A DNA stretch of 64,000 nt from Petrosia ficiformis (Eukaryota > Porifera > Demospongiae > Haplosclerida > Petrosiidae): assembly GCA_947044365.1 (NCBI GenBank), contig OX345636.1, forward strand, positions 33,733,212 through 33,797,211, in the 5' to 3' direction. How positions within the stretch are numbered: the stretch's first letter is position 1; every line of letters starts with the position of its first letter. This document shows positions 37,038 to 52,000 of this stretch, piece by piece. The position numbers and the translations under genes were made by a program. The notes under the pieces are model-generated. The model was not told the DNA's origin and made no database searches. It worked only from the letters and a program-made list of their open reading frames with translations.

Positions 37038-40000
37038 GTGCATGAGTTTGTGATTATTATTATAATTTACTCTATTATACACACAAACACAGACACATCT
37101 TGTAACCGATTTTATTGATATCATGGATATAATTGTGATCTTAATTATGTAGCAGATGCTGAATATGCAGCAATGATTACTTGATTACGTTATAATGAGG
37201 GTTCCAAATAGTATGGATCCCAGTAAATATGAATACTCATAATTCAGTAAAGTATTTTGAAGTTTAAACAGTTGTATCTGTGTATGTACATTAGTGTTAG
37301 TGACTCTATATAGTCAATGATACATTAAAGAGAAGTTATACTTATAAGATACTTCAAATAGGATCTATTGCCTTCTTTACTGTTTTTATGATCTCTATAT
37401 CAAGGATATAGAATGTTTGTTCACACTACATTAACCCTTCTGTTTTTAAATTGAGAAAATTAATTTATGATGACGCTGTCATTGGTGCATATATGTATAT
37501 TATGTAGTAATGCATTATAATACAGAGGAACTAAAACATATAGCTTAATGACAAATAAAAATAATTAAATATATGTCCAACTACATCAATACTGAATGTA
37601 ACACTCAGTTAACAAACAAAATAATTTTACTGCTCTAAAATTACAATTAATTACAATTGGTTAATACAGGCCAGTCAACACCAATACTGAGCATTGCACA
37701 TATGTATTGTAGAGATTGTTTAAAATATCACTTAACTTTTACTCTATTTTTAAATTTAAATTTCTCTAATTTTATCTACAGAAGCGCAAGTCCGATTTGA
37801 CAGAAATTCGGCAACTTTCTTTGAAAATGATGGAAATTCATCAGTTTTTTTAGTTCTAGAGGGAGATGTACTTCAAAATTTGACAGTAACTATCTATGAT
37901 ATAAACACTAGTGAGAACAATTAACACATGCATAAACTAATAGAATAAGACTTATATAAGACACTGCTGCTTTCATACAATGAAACACAACAGAAACATG
38001 AAATTGAGCCAAAGTACCAACCACATGGCCATTAGACCACAGGGAGGTGAGGGAGAGGGATATAAATTTAGTATTATTTGAGACTTACATACAGACCGTC
38101 TTATGATCGGTTACAAGGTGTGTCTGCAGCTCTGTATATATCAGATCTGACATTAGGTGTTTTCATTACAAGGGATAATTATAATTTTCATCAAGACTGT
38201 TTTGGATCAAATCATCAATTATTTTAAACACACCTTAAGTACACCCAGTAACCAATCAAATGTGTTTTTCATGCTGATACCAATGTAGCACATACTAATT
38301 CAATACTTTGCTTAAAAATGTAATTGCAAATAATAATAATGCATATAGTGTTTATGGATGTATTTGTGGGTTTACAAAGCCTTTTTATGGCCAGATACAA
38401 TTACATGTACCTTAGTAATTTATACTAAATCTTTTTTATGAAATATGAGTAGGCAGTACCTAAAATTATAATGCTTCAACTCTAATTGATTGTAATTAGT
38501 GCGAAGTATCTGTGGTAAAATATGTGGTATACTGAACAACCAACTAATTGTTAAATCCTTGCAGCTGTACTAACCACTAAATTAGTTATTTTAACTATTT
38601 TGTTTTTGCAGTGTATCTTTATACTTTGTTGAATAATAATAATGCATTTCTTCTTTATACAGATACTGATATGGGTCAAGTTACATTTGATGCTAATGCC
38701 TCCACAGAACCTCAGAACAAGTCATTTTTGTTCACAATTACTGATGATGACATTGCTTTAGAACTTGATGAATTGTTTACCCTTGGAATACGAGATCCTG
38801 TTGAAGTTAGCATTGCTGAACCATCTCAAATGAATATCACTGTTGTTGATGATGATGGTAATACATGCAACTTTACCACAGCTAGATAATTAGTATAATT
38901 ATACATGTATTTGCATGCAAAGTATATGTGTACTTACATGTATATACTTGTGTAAAAAGTGTAGATCACAAAATACTGTAAAGATTTGAGATAATTTGCA
39001 TCAATATACAAATAACTATTCTTGATAATCATAATTTTATTTGTATTATAGATGTTACAGTTGATTTTGAATTCAATGCTTATAGTTACAGTGAGGATCA
39101 TGGTACTGCAGGAAATATTAGACTACTCTTATCTAATCCAATTGCACAAGATCTTAGTGTAATTGTTGAAGGAGGTATGAAGACTTAATTAAGTGTGTAT
39201 ATTTACGAATTGGCCAATATAATATGGTTACTTTAGCATATCTGTTATCTGCAAATTTGTATCAATAACCAGCCGATGTTAAATGCACATGAGCGATATC
39301 AATTCTGTTACTGTTGTTTTAGTATGACTATAACGACCACTTTTAGTTATAGTTATATATAGTATGCCTTGTTTCTCAAACTTTTAGACTAGTTATAGTT
39401 TAATAAACTAAAACAATATTAGGCTTACTAAAAGGCTTTTAGTTTTAGTTAACTAACTAAATTGTCCATTATATATTGGCCAATTTTCATTTTAGTTAGT
39501 TATAGTTATTGCAGTAGACTTACAGTTTAATTAACCAAAAGTCACAATGCCTTACCAAAAGGGGTTTTAGTTATAGTTGTAGCTAAAACAACACTAAATT
39601 CTACACATGTGTTAAATTGTTTTATTAAAGCCCATTGCACTTACCATGGCTGGAAAGAAATCATCACTATTCTGGTTGTTCTTTGTGGAGACAGAGAACT
39701 ATGAATTGTGCTATCTGTCAGGTGTGTAAAACATCTGTTTCCTGTGGTGGGAGTACTTCCAAAACTTTTATTACCAGCAGCCTTGATTACCATCTGATGA
39801 GTAAATACAAGGAAGAATACATGCAATAGAGGACCGAAACAGTGCACCAGGAGATAAACAAAGGTAACAACATATAATAGCTGTAAGCAGTTGTCCCTTG
39901 GAAGAGAGTAGTGACTTTGTTCGAGTTTGGGGAAATAATGGTTGCTGTGCAAAGCGCATCCATTATTTATTGGACTTCAACAACATCGCCTTAAGCAAGA

Positions 40001-41679
40001 CGAACTAACCCATTGGAAATTCTCTTGCAGACAATTAAGGAACAAAAAATGCATCAGAGTTTAACATCTCACAGCTAACATCAAACCAATTGGATCTGGT
40101 CAACAAAGTCATATCTGCGCTTAGCTCTATTGAAGAGTAACTAAGTCTATTTCCATTGATGCACCCTCTGTCTCACCATTTATATTAGTTTTTCGAAAAA
40201 CTTTAGAGAATCACAGTGACGATAGGGGAATACGAACCACGAAGCAAAAGATCTGAGTTCCTTAAATCATTGATACATGAAGTAGGAAGTAATGGCCCAC
40301 TTGTCCTGGCCACTATTTTAGATCCTCGTTTTAAAGACATGTTTTTCAGTGGGTTCACTCAAAGAGCTAATGCCAAAACTCTATTTGAAAGAAAGGTGGC
40401 TGAGGTGGCTGATAGACCATTTTCTCAGGAGCCTTCTCCAAAGCACTCTGTAATGAACACTTTCTTGGAAATTTTCAAAGAAGTGGGAGTTACTTTTTCT
40501 GATACTTCAGACTCTGATGTAGACCGATATCAATCAGAGCCTCTGCATGTGGCAAAATGGAGATCAATTTCCATTACTATCAAAATTAGCTCAGCAATAT
40601 TTATCAGCACCCCCCACATCTGAGAGATTGTTTTCAACAGCGGAGATGAAAAGAGGAAATGTCTTGCACCCAAGAAAGCCGAGATGTTGTTATTTATAAA
40701 AACTAATTTTAAACTTGTGGATGGTAAATATATGTATTCAAATAAGTAGTAATAATTTATTACGAGCTATATGCAATGCACATTTATACACAAAATTTCT
40801 TGTAGTTAATTTATTTATCACAATAATTATTATGTTGGATATGTGAAATTATCGGATCAGTTATCGGTATTGGCAGATATATCCATGCAATTATTGACTA
40901 TCAGAGTATTGGTAAAAATCCATATCAGTACATCACTGATATAATTATATACATTTATATATATGTATAGGTTATATCCCGGTACGAGTGCTATATCAGA
41001 TATATAATCACCGAGCCTGAGGGCAAGGTGATTATATATCTGATATTGCACGAGTAGCGGGATATAACCAATATATGTCACGAAAGACAAAACCTTTGTT
41101 GATGTCTGAACCTTTTTGTCGACACTTTGGAGAAGGTAAGCGTTGTTTTCTTGTAGTCTGTTTCGATGGCAGGTGCTATAGCTGACCGCAGTGCTATATC
41201 ATGTATATATATATCCCTGTGGTTTACTTTGATGTTTCGCCGTATTGAGACATATATATATATATATATATAATTATGTACATACACTGCAAAAATAAAA
41301 TTGTTAAAATGACAAATTTATTGGTTAGTACAGTTGCAAGGAACAGTGGGAATTGTAATTTAATTGGTTGTGTAGGTTGTTATGGATGGATATACATGTA
41401 ATTGTAATCCAATTATTGTAATTTCAATTTTCCTTTCCTGTCTAAAAGATATTTGAATTAAATCATTTTATGTTTCCAAACCTTCTTTGTGCATCTAATA
41501 TGAGATATTAGGTATGATAATTGGTACATTTATCTTCTAAATATTTTATAATATAATTAATACAGAGTGTCATACATCTAACACCATAGCTACTCTGTAT
41601 TAATTATCTTGAACAAACAACTAATTGTGCAACTGCACTAACCATTAATATTTGTTATTTTAACAATTCCAGTTTTGCA

Positions 41680-41720
<41 letters not shown>

Positions 41721-42615
41721 CCCCAATACAGTAAAACTTCAAAGTAACCAAAGGTTTTTTAAATACGATGTAAAACCTGCCACCAACCACAGTGACACAA
41801 ACTACAAGACTGTAATACTCACATGGTTCCAACTCAAGACAAAGCATTAAGAAAAGCTACATGTAGCAACAATAATTTTGCCTTTCCGGAAGTACATTCA
41901 TTACAACACACATAATTATAACATGGTGATTATTAATTTGATACAACACTTGCAGGTGTGTTATAACAAATATATAATTAGAATTATATGTATTATATAT
42001 ATATATTTCTAGCCTGTTACTATGTTGTTGCTATGTGTTATATTTCAGCTATAAGGAAGTTATAGACCGGTTTATAACTTCCCAGTTTCGCAGACGCTGT
42101 AACCAAGGTAATAGTATAGCGCATGCGTAAATTAGAAAATTGTGTGGGCGGGGCGTTGCAGAAACAACTGTTCTTAGCTCGATAACTCTTGCATTTTATA
42201 AGATTCAAGATTGTAATTTCTTTTACTGGTGAGTTGAAGTGTTAAGAAAGCTATAGATGTGAAATTCATGCTTCGTTAGTTGCAGAAGAACAGCAAGGCG
42301 AATGTATGAAACGTCCCGGGCTACGCCCACACTCTGGCTAAGCTTCATAACTTCCGTATTTTTAACAGTACAGACTTTTAACTTGTTTGAATGTATAGAA
42401 GAACTTCTAAGAACGCCATACATATCAACATTATCCTTCGTTAGTTGCTGGAAGGTAGCAAGGCGAGTGTTTGAATTGAAGTGGGTGGCTAGAAAACAGT
42501 TATAAAATGTGCGTGCGGTTTATAACAGAATTCTAAGCCCGCGCACTCGGGCGTGCCGCCCTCGTTGCTAGGGCTTAGAATTCTGTTATAAACCGCACGC
42601 GCATTTTATAACTAT

Positions 42616-42674
<59 letters not shown>

Positions 42675-42955
42675 TATAAATATCTCTATACGGTGAAAAC
42701 ATCAAAGTCAACCAAAGGTTTATAAATCAGATATAGCACCCTGTGGTCAGATATAAAACCTGCTGTCGACACAGACTACAAGACAACAATGCTTACCTTC
42801 TCCAAAATGAAGACAGAAATGTAGGACAAGCAACAGACATCAACAAAATTATATTAGTTATATCAATTTTATAATCACCTCGCCTTTGGGCCTATAGCCC
42901 TCATGGTTGGTGATTCTAAATCTGATATACCACTCATATAGGCATGTTATAATGT

Positions 42956-43035
<80 letters not shown>

Positions 43036-46000
43036 TATATATATACCCCTTGGCCCTACAGACCTCAGGTTATATTCACATAAACCTTCTCCATAGCAGG
43101 TAGTATATCTGGCATATTCACCTCCTAATCTATATACATATGTAGACCTGTGTTTACACATTCTAGACTATTAGATCGTCACCATTATTATCTATTGTTA
43201 AACTATTGTATTTGTTGTATTGGTCATGTAGTCTAGTTGTTTACAGCTCAGTTTTATATCTTTATATAAGCAGCTAAGGCTGATAATACATTTTAATGTC
43301 CTTTTATCTGAGTAACAGAAGTTAGTTCATCATATTGAAAAGAACTGTTACGTTGGAGGTCCCACTGAGACCCAGATAAGCCAGTTATAAGCTTGCCAGA
43401 GGACGTTCCAAGTGGAATGATATTACCACTGAACTCTAAACAATTGACTGCCTTCAGGTAAAACGAATCATTTGAGCTACCAACTAAAGTGTCACCAGAC
43501 AAAATATTTCAAATAATTAATGGAAAGCTTGGGAAATTGAGATGTGAACCCAAAAATATACAAATCCTAATTCCAGAAACAAGTTTGAGAATGCAAGCAT
43601 TTATGATAGATGAATCAGGAGTTTTTCTAATGACAAAGCCCATCAAGAACCCCACTCAGGAACTAGAAGAACTACGTCATGGTTTTGAAGTGCAGCAATA
43701 CGAGTTAGAAGCTACCCTGAAAGCATTAAAACGGTAAAACAACTTGACCACTCGTTTGCACTTTGAAATGCACCAGCTGTTTTTCAGCAAGCAGACCAGA
43801 CTATGTTTCAGTATACCTAGATGATGTTTTCGTCTACTCTGAAACACTTGAAGACCATATCATACATCTAGTTATTAAACAGTTGGAGCAAACTGGTCTA
43901 AAACTCAAACCTTCAAAATGTAATTTTGTTAGAAAGCAAGTAGAATGGCTTGGTCATATTATAATGGCCAATGGTTTGAAACCTAATCCTAAATTGTGTC
44001 TGCAGGCTTTAAAAGAATTTCCAATTCTGAAGAAGATAGGGGACCTGAGATGATTCCTAGGACTAGGTTCATACTATTGCCAATTCATGCAAAATGATGG
44101 ACAAAAATGTTTGGAAGTGGTGTGGGAGAAGGAAACTTTGTTTATCATCTTGGAAAAGAAAACATTAGTACTGACACCCTCTCACAACAGTCATATCTAC
44201 CAGCACCCGATTATGAGATTGCTGAAAATAGCCTTCAAGTAGCTTCAGTTACAAGTGCCAACACATCAGATCCAGAAGAGACTAGTATTCAGAAACTCTT
44301 CTTTACTCTGATAAAAAAAGGAATGCTTTTCTTACTGATGACTTCAGTATTACACCATCAGAAAAGGTGAAAGGTAATGGAGTTTGGTCCATGTTGGCAA
44401 TGTTAGATAAAGTCCACTGTCCTAATTGTTTCCTTCACGAGCTGTTCTATGAATCAATTGGTGAAATTGCTGTATTGTAGTACATTTGTCTGTTGGTTCT
44501 TTTTGACACATGTCCGTGGCTTGTCTCTTACTTATGGAAAGGCTTTTTTTAAGACAAGAAAAGAAAAACTAGGCTTGTGGTTACAGCTTATGTAGTATCT
44601 GCTTTGCCCAAAGTTGAAACCACCACGCATTGACCTTTAGCCCTTTACTTCTGAGTTCTTTGTATTCTCTTTACCACACTTCTTCCATCTCCGGATTCTT
44701 AGTTCTTCCAAGCACTTGCTTGCTTTACTACTTTCCCTGATTTTCTCCTTGAATTTAATCCAACTTAGAATATTTTTAGAGTTTAGAGAGAACTTTTTAC
44801 AAGTCTGATAGAGGTTTTTTTTAATTATTAAAGTAGAATTTCACAACCTTCAACTTTTTCTCTCTGTGGTAGCTCTTTGTTTTTCAAGTTTGAGTAATTC
44901 CATCAAAAGTAAGTTGTATACCTACTTCTGCCATACTGCTGTATCTTGACCATATTCTTTCACACCCAGCTGCGGCAACTGTGCCTAACATGTGTGAGAT
45001 AAACCCTGCAAAAAGTATGCGCTTGATTAACAACATACGCTTAATAAGCAACAGTGCTTAACAGACAGCACTTAGGGTAATACATTTTAATGTCCTTTTG
45101 TCTGAGTAAGATAAATTAGTTCAACATATTATTATTGAGAAGAACTGTTACACATAAATCTCATAATGAGTTCATAGCCTGTAAATTTTCAATTGGGTGT
45201 TGAAGTCTATGTTATAGTTATAGAATACGCATGAGGTCTATTTCTGGAATATAATCCCTAGCATTGAGGACGACATGCCTGTGTGCTTAGAATTTTCAGT
45301 AAAATTGACGGATCATTCCCAAAATATCTAATCCAAAAATTTGGAATCCCAGAAAGTCAATAATATGATATTTAATAACAAGATTACCATTATTTTGAGA
45401 ATGTCTAATCCTAATCCTAAAACCATAAACCCTAAACCCTATGGCTTTGCACAGCAAATGGGATTAGATCTTTTGGGATTAGACATTCTGGGAACTACCT
45501 AAATAGACCACATGTGCACTCTATAACCCTACCCACTTTACTGCAAACACTTGACTAATTCAAACTCCTATAAACCATTTCAAACAACAGTTTTGCTCAG
45601 GCTACACTGGAAATATTGCATTGGAAATTATTAGTTCAACACTATCACAGGGTGTTACATTAGGATTTTTAGTATTGACATATCCCTTTCCACATTTATT
45701 GCACAGCCCCTGAGTGTTAACATAACTAGAAGTAGATATAATGTGTTGCATAGTAATTTCAATGTTTATTTTATTGCACATTCAGGACCTGGAACACAAC
45801 CTTCAACGGTTGTTATATCTGGAAGTGATGTGGACTCAACAGTATTATTTCAAGCTGGTGATGTTTCAGTTCCACTACCTAACTTTGTCATAACAAATGA
45901 TACCACAGCACTGGAAACAAACGAAATTTATCAATTGAGTTTTATTAGTTCAACACCATCAGAAGGTGTGGCATTAGGAGGTCCCACCGAGATAAATATC

Positions 46001-49000
46001 ACTGATAATGATGGTGAGTTAAACCAAAACAAGATGATAAGAAATTGAAAATCTCTTCAATATATACATAGTTGTTACTGTCAGTTTCGGCTCTTTGACG
46101 TACTCATTCTCTGAGGGAGCTGGACAGTCTTCTGGTATTAACATATCCCTCTCTACATCTATTGCACAAGCTCTGAATGTTACTATAACAGGAGGTATAT
46201 ATAATGTTTTGAGTAATTAAAATGTTTATTGTATTACACAATCAGGACCTGGAACACAACCTTCAACGGTTGTTATATCTGGAAGTGATGTGGACTCAAC
46301 AGTATTATTTCAAGCTGGTGAAGCTTCAGTTCCACTACCTAACTTTGTCATAACAGATGATACCACAGCACTGGAAACAAACGAAATTTATCAATTGAGT
46401 TTGATTAGTTCAACACCATCGCAAGATGTTAATTTAGGAGGTCCCACCGAAATTATTATCACTGATGAGGATGGTGAGTTAAATCAAGCCAAGTTTAAAA
46501 AAAAAATCGAAAATCTCTTCAATATATACATAGTTGTTACTGTCAGTTTCGGCTCTTTGACGTACTCATTCTCTGAGGGAGCTGGACAGTCTTCTGGTAT
46601 TAACATATCCCTCTCTACATCTATTGCACAAGCTCTGAATGTTACTATAACAGGAGGTATATATAATGTTTTGAGTAATTAAAATGTTTATTGTATTACA
46701 CAATCAGGACCTGGAACACAACCTTCAACGGTTGTTATATCTGGAAGTGATGTGGACTCAACAGTATTATTTCAAGCTGGTGAAGCTTCAGTTCCACTAC
46801 CTAACTTTGTCATAACAGATGATACCACAGCACTGGAAACAAACGAAATTTATCAATTGAGTTTTATTAGTTCAACACCATCGCAAGATGTTAATTTAGG
46901 AGGTCCCACCGAAATTATTATCACTGATGAGGATGGTGAGTTAAATCAAGCCAAGTTTAAAAAAAAAATCGAAAATCTCTTCAATATATACATAGTTGTT
47001 ACTGTCAGTTTCGGCTCTTTGACGTACTCATTCTCTGAGGGAGCTGGACAGTCTTCTGGTATTAACATATCCCTCTCTACATCTATTGCACAAGCTCTGA
47101 ATGTTACTATAACAGGAGGTATATATAATGTTTTGAGTAATTAAAATGTTTATTGTATTACACAATCAGGACCTGGAACACAACCTTCAACGGTTGTTAT
47201 ATCTGGAAGTGATGTGGACTCAACAGTATTATTTCAAGCTGGTGATGCTTCAGTTCCACTACCTAACTTTGTCATAACAGATGATACCACAGCACTGGAA
47301 ACAAACGAAATTTATCAATTGAGTTTGATTAGTTCAACACCATCACAAGATGTTAATTTAGGAGGTCCCACCGAAATTATTATCACTGATGAGGATAGTG
47401 AGTTAAATCAAGCCAAGTTTAAAAAAAAAATCGAAAATCTCTTCAATATATACATAGTTGTTACTGTCAGTTTCGGCTCTTTGACGTACTCATTCTCTGA
47501 GGGAGCTGGACAGTCTTCTGGTATTAACATATCCCTCTCTACATCTATTGCACAACCTCTGAATGTTACTATAACAGGAGGTATATATAATGTTTTGAGT
47601 AATTAAAATGTTTATTGTATTACACAATCAGGACCTGGAACACAACCTTCAACGGTTGTTATATCTGGAAGTGATGTGGACTCAACAGTATTATTTCAAG
47701 CTGGTGATGCTTCAGTTCCACTACCTAACTTTGTCATAACAGATGATACCACAGCACTGGAAACAAACGAAATTTATCAATTGAGTTTTATTAGTTCATC
47801 ACCATCACAAGATGTTAATTTAGGAGGTCCCACCGAAATTATTATCACTGATGAAGATGGTGAGTTAAATCAAGCCAAGTTTAAAAAAAAAATCGAAAAT
47901 CTCTTCAATATATACATAGTTGTTACTGTCAGTTTCGGCTCTTTGACGTACTCATTCTCTGAGGGAGCTGGACAGTCTTCTGGTATTAACATATCCCTCT
48001 CTACATCTATTGCACAAGCTCTGAATGTTACTATAACAGGAGGTATATATAATGTTTTGAGTAATTAAAATGTTTATTGTATTACACAATCAGGACCTGG
48101 AACACAACCTTCAACGGTTGTTATATCTGGAAGTGATGTGGACTCAACAGTATTATTTCAAGCTGGTGATGCTTCAGTTCCACTACCTAACTTTGTCATA
48201 ACAGATGATACCACAGCACTGGAAACAAACGAAATTTATCAATTGAGTTTTATTAGTTCATCACCATCACAAGATGTTAATTTAGGAGGTCCCACCGAAA
48301 TTATTATCACTGATGAGGATAGTGAGTTAAATCAAGCCAAGTTTAAAAAAAAAATCGAAAATCTCTTCAATATATACATAGTTGTTACTGTCAGTTTCGG
48401 CTCTTTGACGTACTCATTCTCTGAGGGAGCTGGACAGTCTTCTGGTATTAACATATCCCTCTCTACATCTATTGCACAAGCTCTGAATGTTACTATAACA
48501 GGAGGTATATATAATGTTTTGAGTAATTAAAATGTTTATTGTATTACACAATCAGGACCTGGAACACAACCTTCAACGGTTGTATATCTGGAAGTGATGT
48601 GGACTCAACAGTATTATTTCAAGCTGGTGATGCTTCAGTTCCACTACCTAACTTTGTCATAACAGATGATACCACAGCACTGGAAACAAACGAAATTTAT
48701 CAATTGAGTTTTATTAGTTCATCACCATCACAAGATGTTAATTTAGGAGGTCCCACCGAAATTATTATCACTGATGAGGATAGTGAGTTAAATCAAGCCA
48801 AGTTTAAAAAAAAAATCGAAAATCTCTTCAATATATACATAGTTGTTACTGTCAGTTTCGGCTCTTTGACGTACTCATTCTCTGAGGGAGCTGGACAGTC
48901 TTCTGGTATTAACATATCCCTTTCTACATCTATTGCACAAGCTCTGAATGTTACTATAACAGGAGGTATATATAATGTTTTGAGTAATTAAAATGTTTAT

Positions 49001-52000
49001 TGTATTACACAATCAGGACCTGGAACACAACCTTCAACGGTTGTTATATCTGGAAGTGATGTGGACTCAACAGTATTATTTCAAGCTGGTGATATTTCAG
49101 TTCCACTACCTAACTTTGTCATAACAGATGATACCACAGCACTGGAAACAAACGAAATTTATCAATTGAGTTTTATTAGTTCATCACCATCACAAGATGT
49201 TAATTTAGGAGGTCCCACCGAAATTATTATCACTGATGAGGATGGTGAGTTAAATCAAGCCAAGTTTAAAAAAAAAAATCGAAAATCTCTTCAATATATA
49301 CGTAGTTGTTACTGTCAGTTTCGGCTCTTTGACGTACTCATTCTCTGAGGGAGCTGGACAGTCTTCTGGTATTAACATATCCCTCTCTACATCTATTGCA
49401 CAAGCTCTGAATGTTACTATAACAGGAGGTATATATAATGTTTTGAGTAATTAAAATGTTTATTGTATTACACAATCAGGACCTGGAACACAACCTTCAA
49501 CGGTTGTTATATCTGGAAGTGATGTGGACTCAACAGTATTATTTCAAGCTGGTGATATTTCAGTTCCACTACCTAACTTTGTCATAACAGATGATACCAC
49601 AGCACTGGAAACAAACGAAATTTATCAATTGAGTTTTATTAGTTCAACACCATCAGAAGGTGTGGCATTAGGAGGTCCCACCGAGATAAATATCACTGAT
49701 AATGATGGTGAGTTAATGAAAGCAAGATTTAATAAAAAACTGAAAATTTCTCCTATTCATAGTTGTTACTTTTAGTTTTGGTTCTTTGACATACTCATTC
49801 TCTGAGGGAGATGGACAGTTTTCTGGTATTAACATATCCCTCTCTACATCTATTGCACAAGCTCTGAGTGTTATTATAACAGGAGGTATATATAGTGTTT
49901 TGATCATGAGTACTTATAATGTTTATTGTATTACATATTCAGGACCTGGAACACAACCTTCAACTGTTGTTATATCTGGAAGTGATGTGGACTCAACAGT
50001 ATTATTTCAAGCTGGTGATGTTTCAGTTCCACTACCTAACTTTGTCATAACAGATGATACCACAGCACTGGAAACAAACGAAATTTATCAATTGAGTTTG
50101 ATTAGTTCAACACCATCAGAAGGTGTGGCATTAGGAGGTCCCACCGAGATAAATATCACTGATAATGATGGTGAGTTAATAAAAGCAAGATTTAGTAAAA
50201 AACTGAAAATTTCTCCTATTCATAGTTGTTACTTTTAGTTTTGGTTCTTTGACATACTCATTCTCTGAGGGAGATGGACAGTCTTCTGGTATTAACATAT
50301 CCCTCTCTACATCTATTGCACAAGCTCTGAGTGTTATTATAACAGGAGGTATATATAGTGTTTTGATCATGAGTACTTATAATGTTTATTGTATTACATA
50401 TTCAGGACCTGGAACACAACCTTCAACTGTTGTTATATCTGGAAGTGATGTGGACTCAACAGTATTATTTCAAGCTGGTGATGTTTCAGTTCCACTACCT
50501 AACTTTGTCATAACAGATGATACCACAGCACTGGAAACAAACGAAATTTATCAATTGAGTTTTATTAGTTCAACACCATCAGAAGGTGTGGCATTAGGAG
50601 GTCCCACCGAGATAAATATCACTGATAATGATGGTGAGTTAAACCAAAACAAGATGATAAGAAATTGAAAATCTCTTCTATTCATAGCTGTTACTGTCAG
50701 TTTTGGTTCTTTGACATACTCATTCTTTGAGGGAGCTGGACAGTCTTCTGGTATTAACATATCCCTCTCTACATCTATTGCACAAGCTCTGAATGTTACT
50801 ATAACAGGAGGTATATATAATGTTTTGAGTAATTAAAATGTTTATTGTATTACACAATCAGGACCTGGAACACAACCTTCAACGGTTGTTATATCTGGAA
50901 GTGATGTGGACTCAACAGTATTATTTCAAGCTGGTGATATTTCAGTTCCACTACCTAACTTTGTCATAACAGATGATACCACAGCACTGGAAACAAACGA
51001 AATTTATCAATTGAGTTTTATAAGTTCATCACCATCACAAGATGTTAATTTAGGAGGTCCCACCGAAATTATTATCACTGATGAGGATGGTGAGTTAAAT
51101 CAAGCCAAGTTTAAAAAAAAAATCGAAAATCTCTTCAATATATACATAGTTGTTACTGTCAGTTTCGGCTCTTTGACGTACTCATTCTCTGAGGGAGCTG
51201 GACAGTTTTCTGGTATTAACATATCCCTCTCTACATCTATTGCACAAGCTCTGAATGTTACTATAACAGGAGGTATATATAATGTTTTGAGTAATTAAAA
51301 TGTTTATTGTATTACACAATCAGGACCTGGAACACAACCTTCAACGGTTGTTATATCTGGAAGTGATGTGGACTCAACAGTATTATTTCAAGCTGGTGAA
51401 GCTTCAGTTCCACTACCTAACTTTGTCATAACAGATGATACCACAGCACTGGAAACAAACGAAATTTATCAATTGAGTTTTTAAGTTCATCACCATCACA
51501 AGATGTTAATTTAGGAGGTCCCACCGAAATTATTATCACTGATGAGGATGGTGAGCTAAATCAAGCCAAGTTTAAAAAAAAAATCGAAAATCTCTTCAAT
51601 ATATACATAGTTGTTACTGTCAGTTTCGGCTCTTTGACGTACTCATTCTCTGAGGGAGCTGGACAGTCTTCTGGTATTAACATATCCCTCTCTACATCTA
51701 TTGCACAAGCTCTGAATGTTACTATAACAGGAGGTATATATAATGTTTTGAGTAATTAAAATGTTTATTGTATTACACAATCAGGACCTGGAACACGACC
51801 TTCAACGGTTGTTTTATCTGGAAAGGATGTGGACTCAACAGTATTATTTCAAGCTGGTGATATTTCAGTTCCACTACCTAACTTTGTCATAACAGATGAT
51901 ACCACAGCACTGGAAACAAACGAAATTTATCAATTGAGTTTTATTAGTTCAACACCATCAGAAGGTGTGGCATTAGGAGGTCCCACCGAGATAAATATCA

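Noticed and set aside
42934..43161. ORF of alternating Tyr/Ile
   Set aside because: Translation of a TA microsatellite.
46290..48530. 130-codon ORFs repeated every 462 bp, looking like a tandem family of small intronless genes
   Set aside because: They start at an internal Met (MDSTV) and read through a 60-nt intron with good GT-AG borders. Phase-1 exon structure and sister exons with stop-bearing introns show they are parts of one spliced gene.
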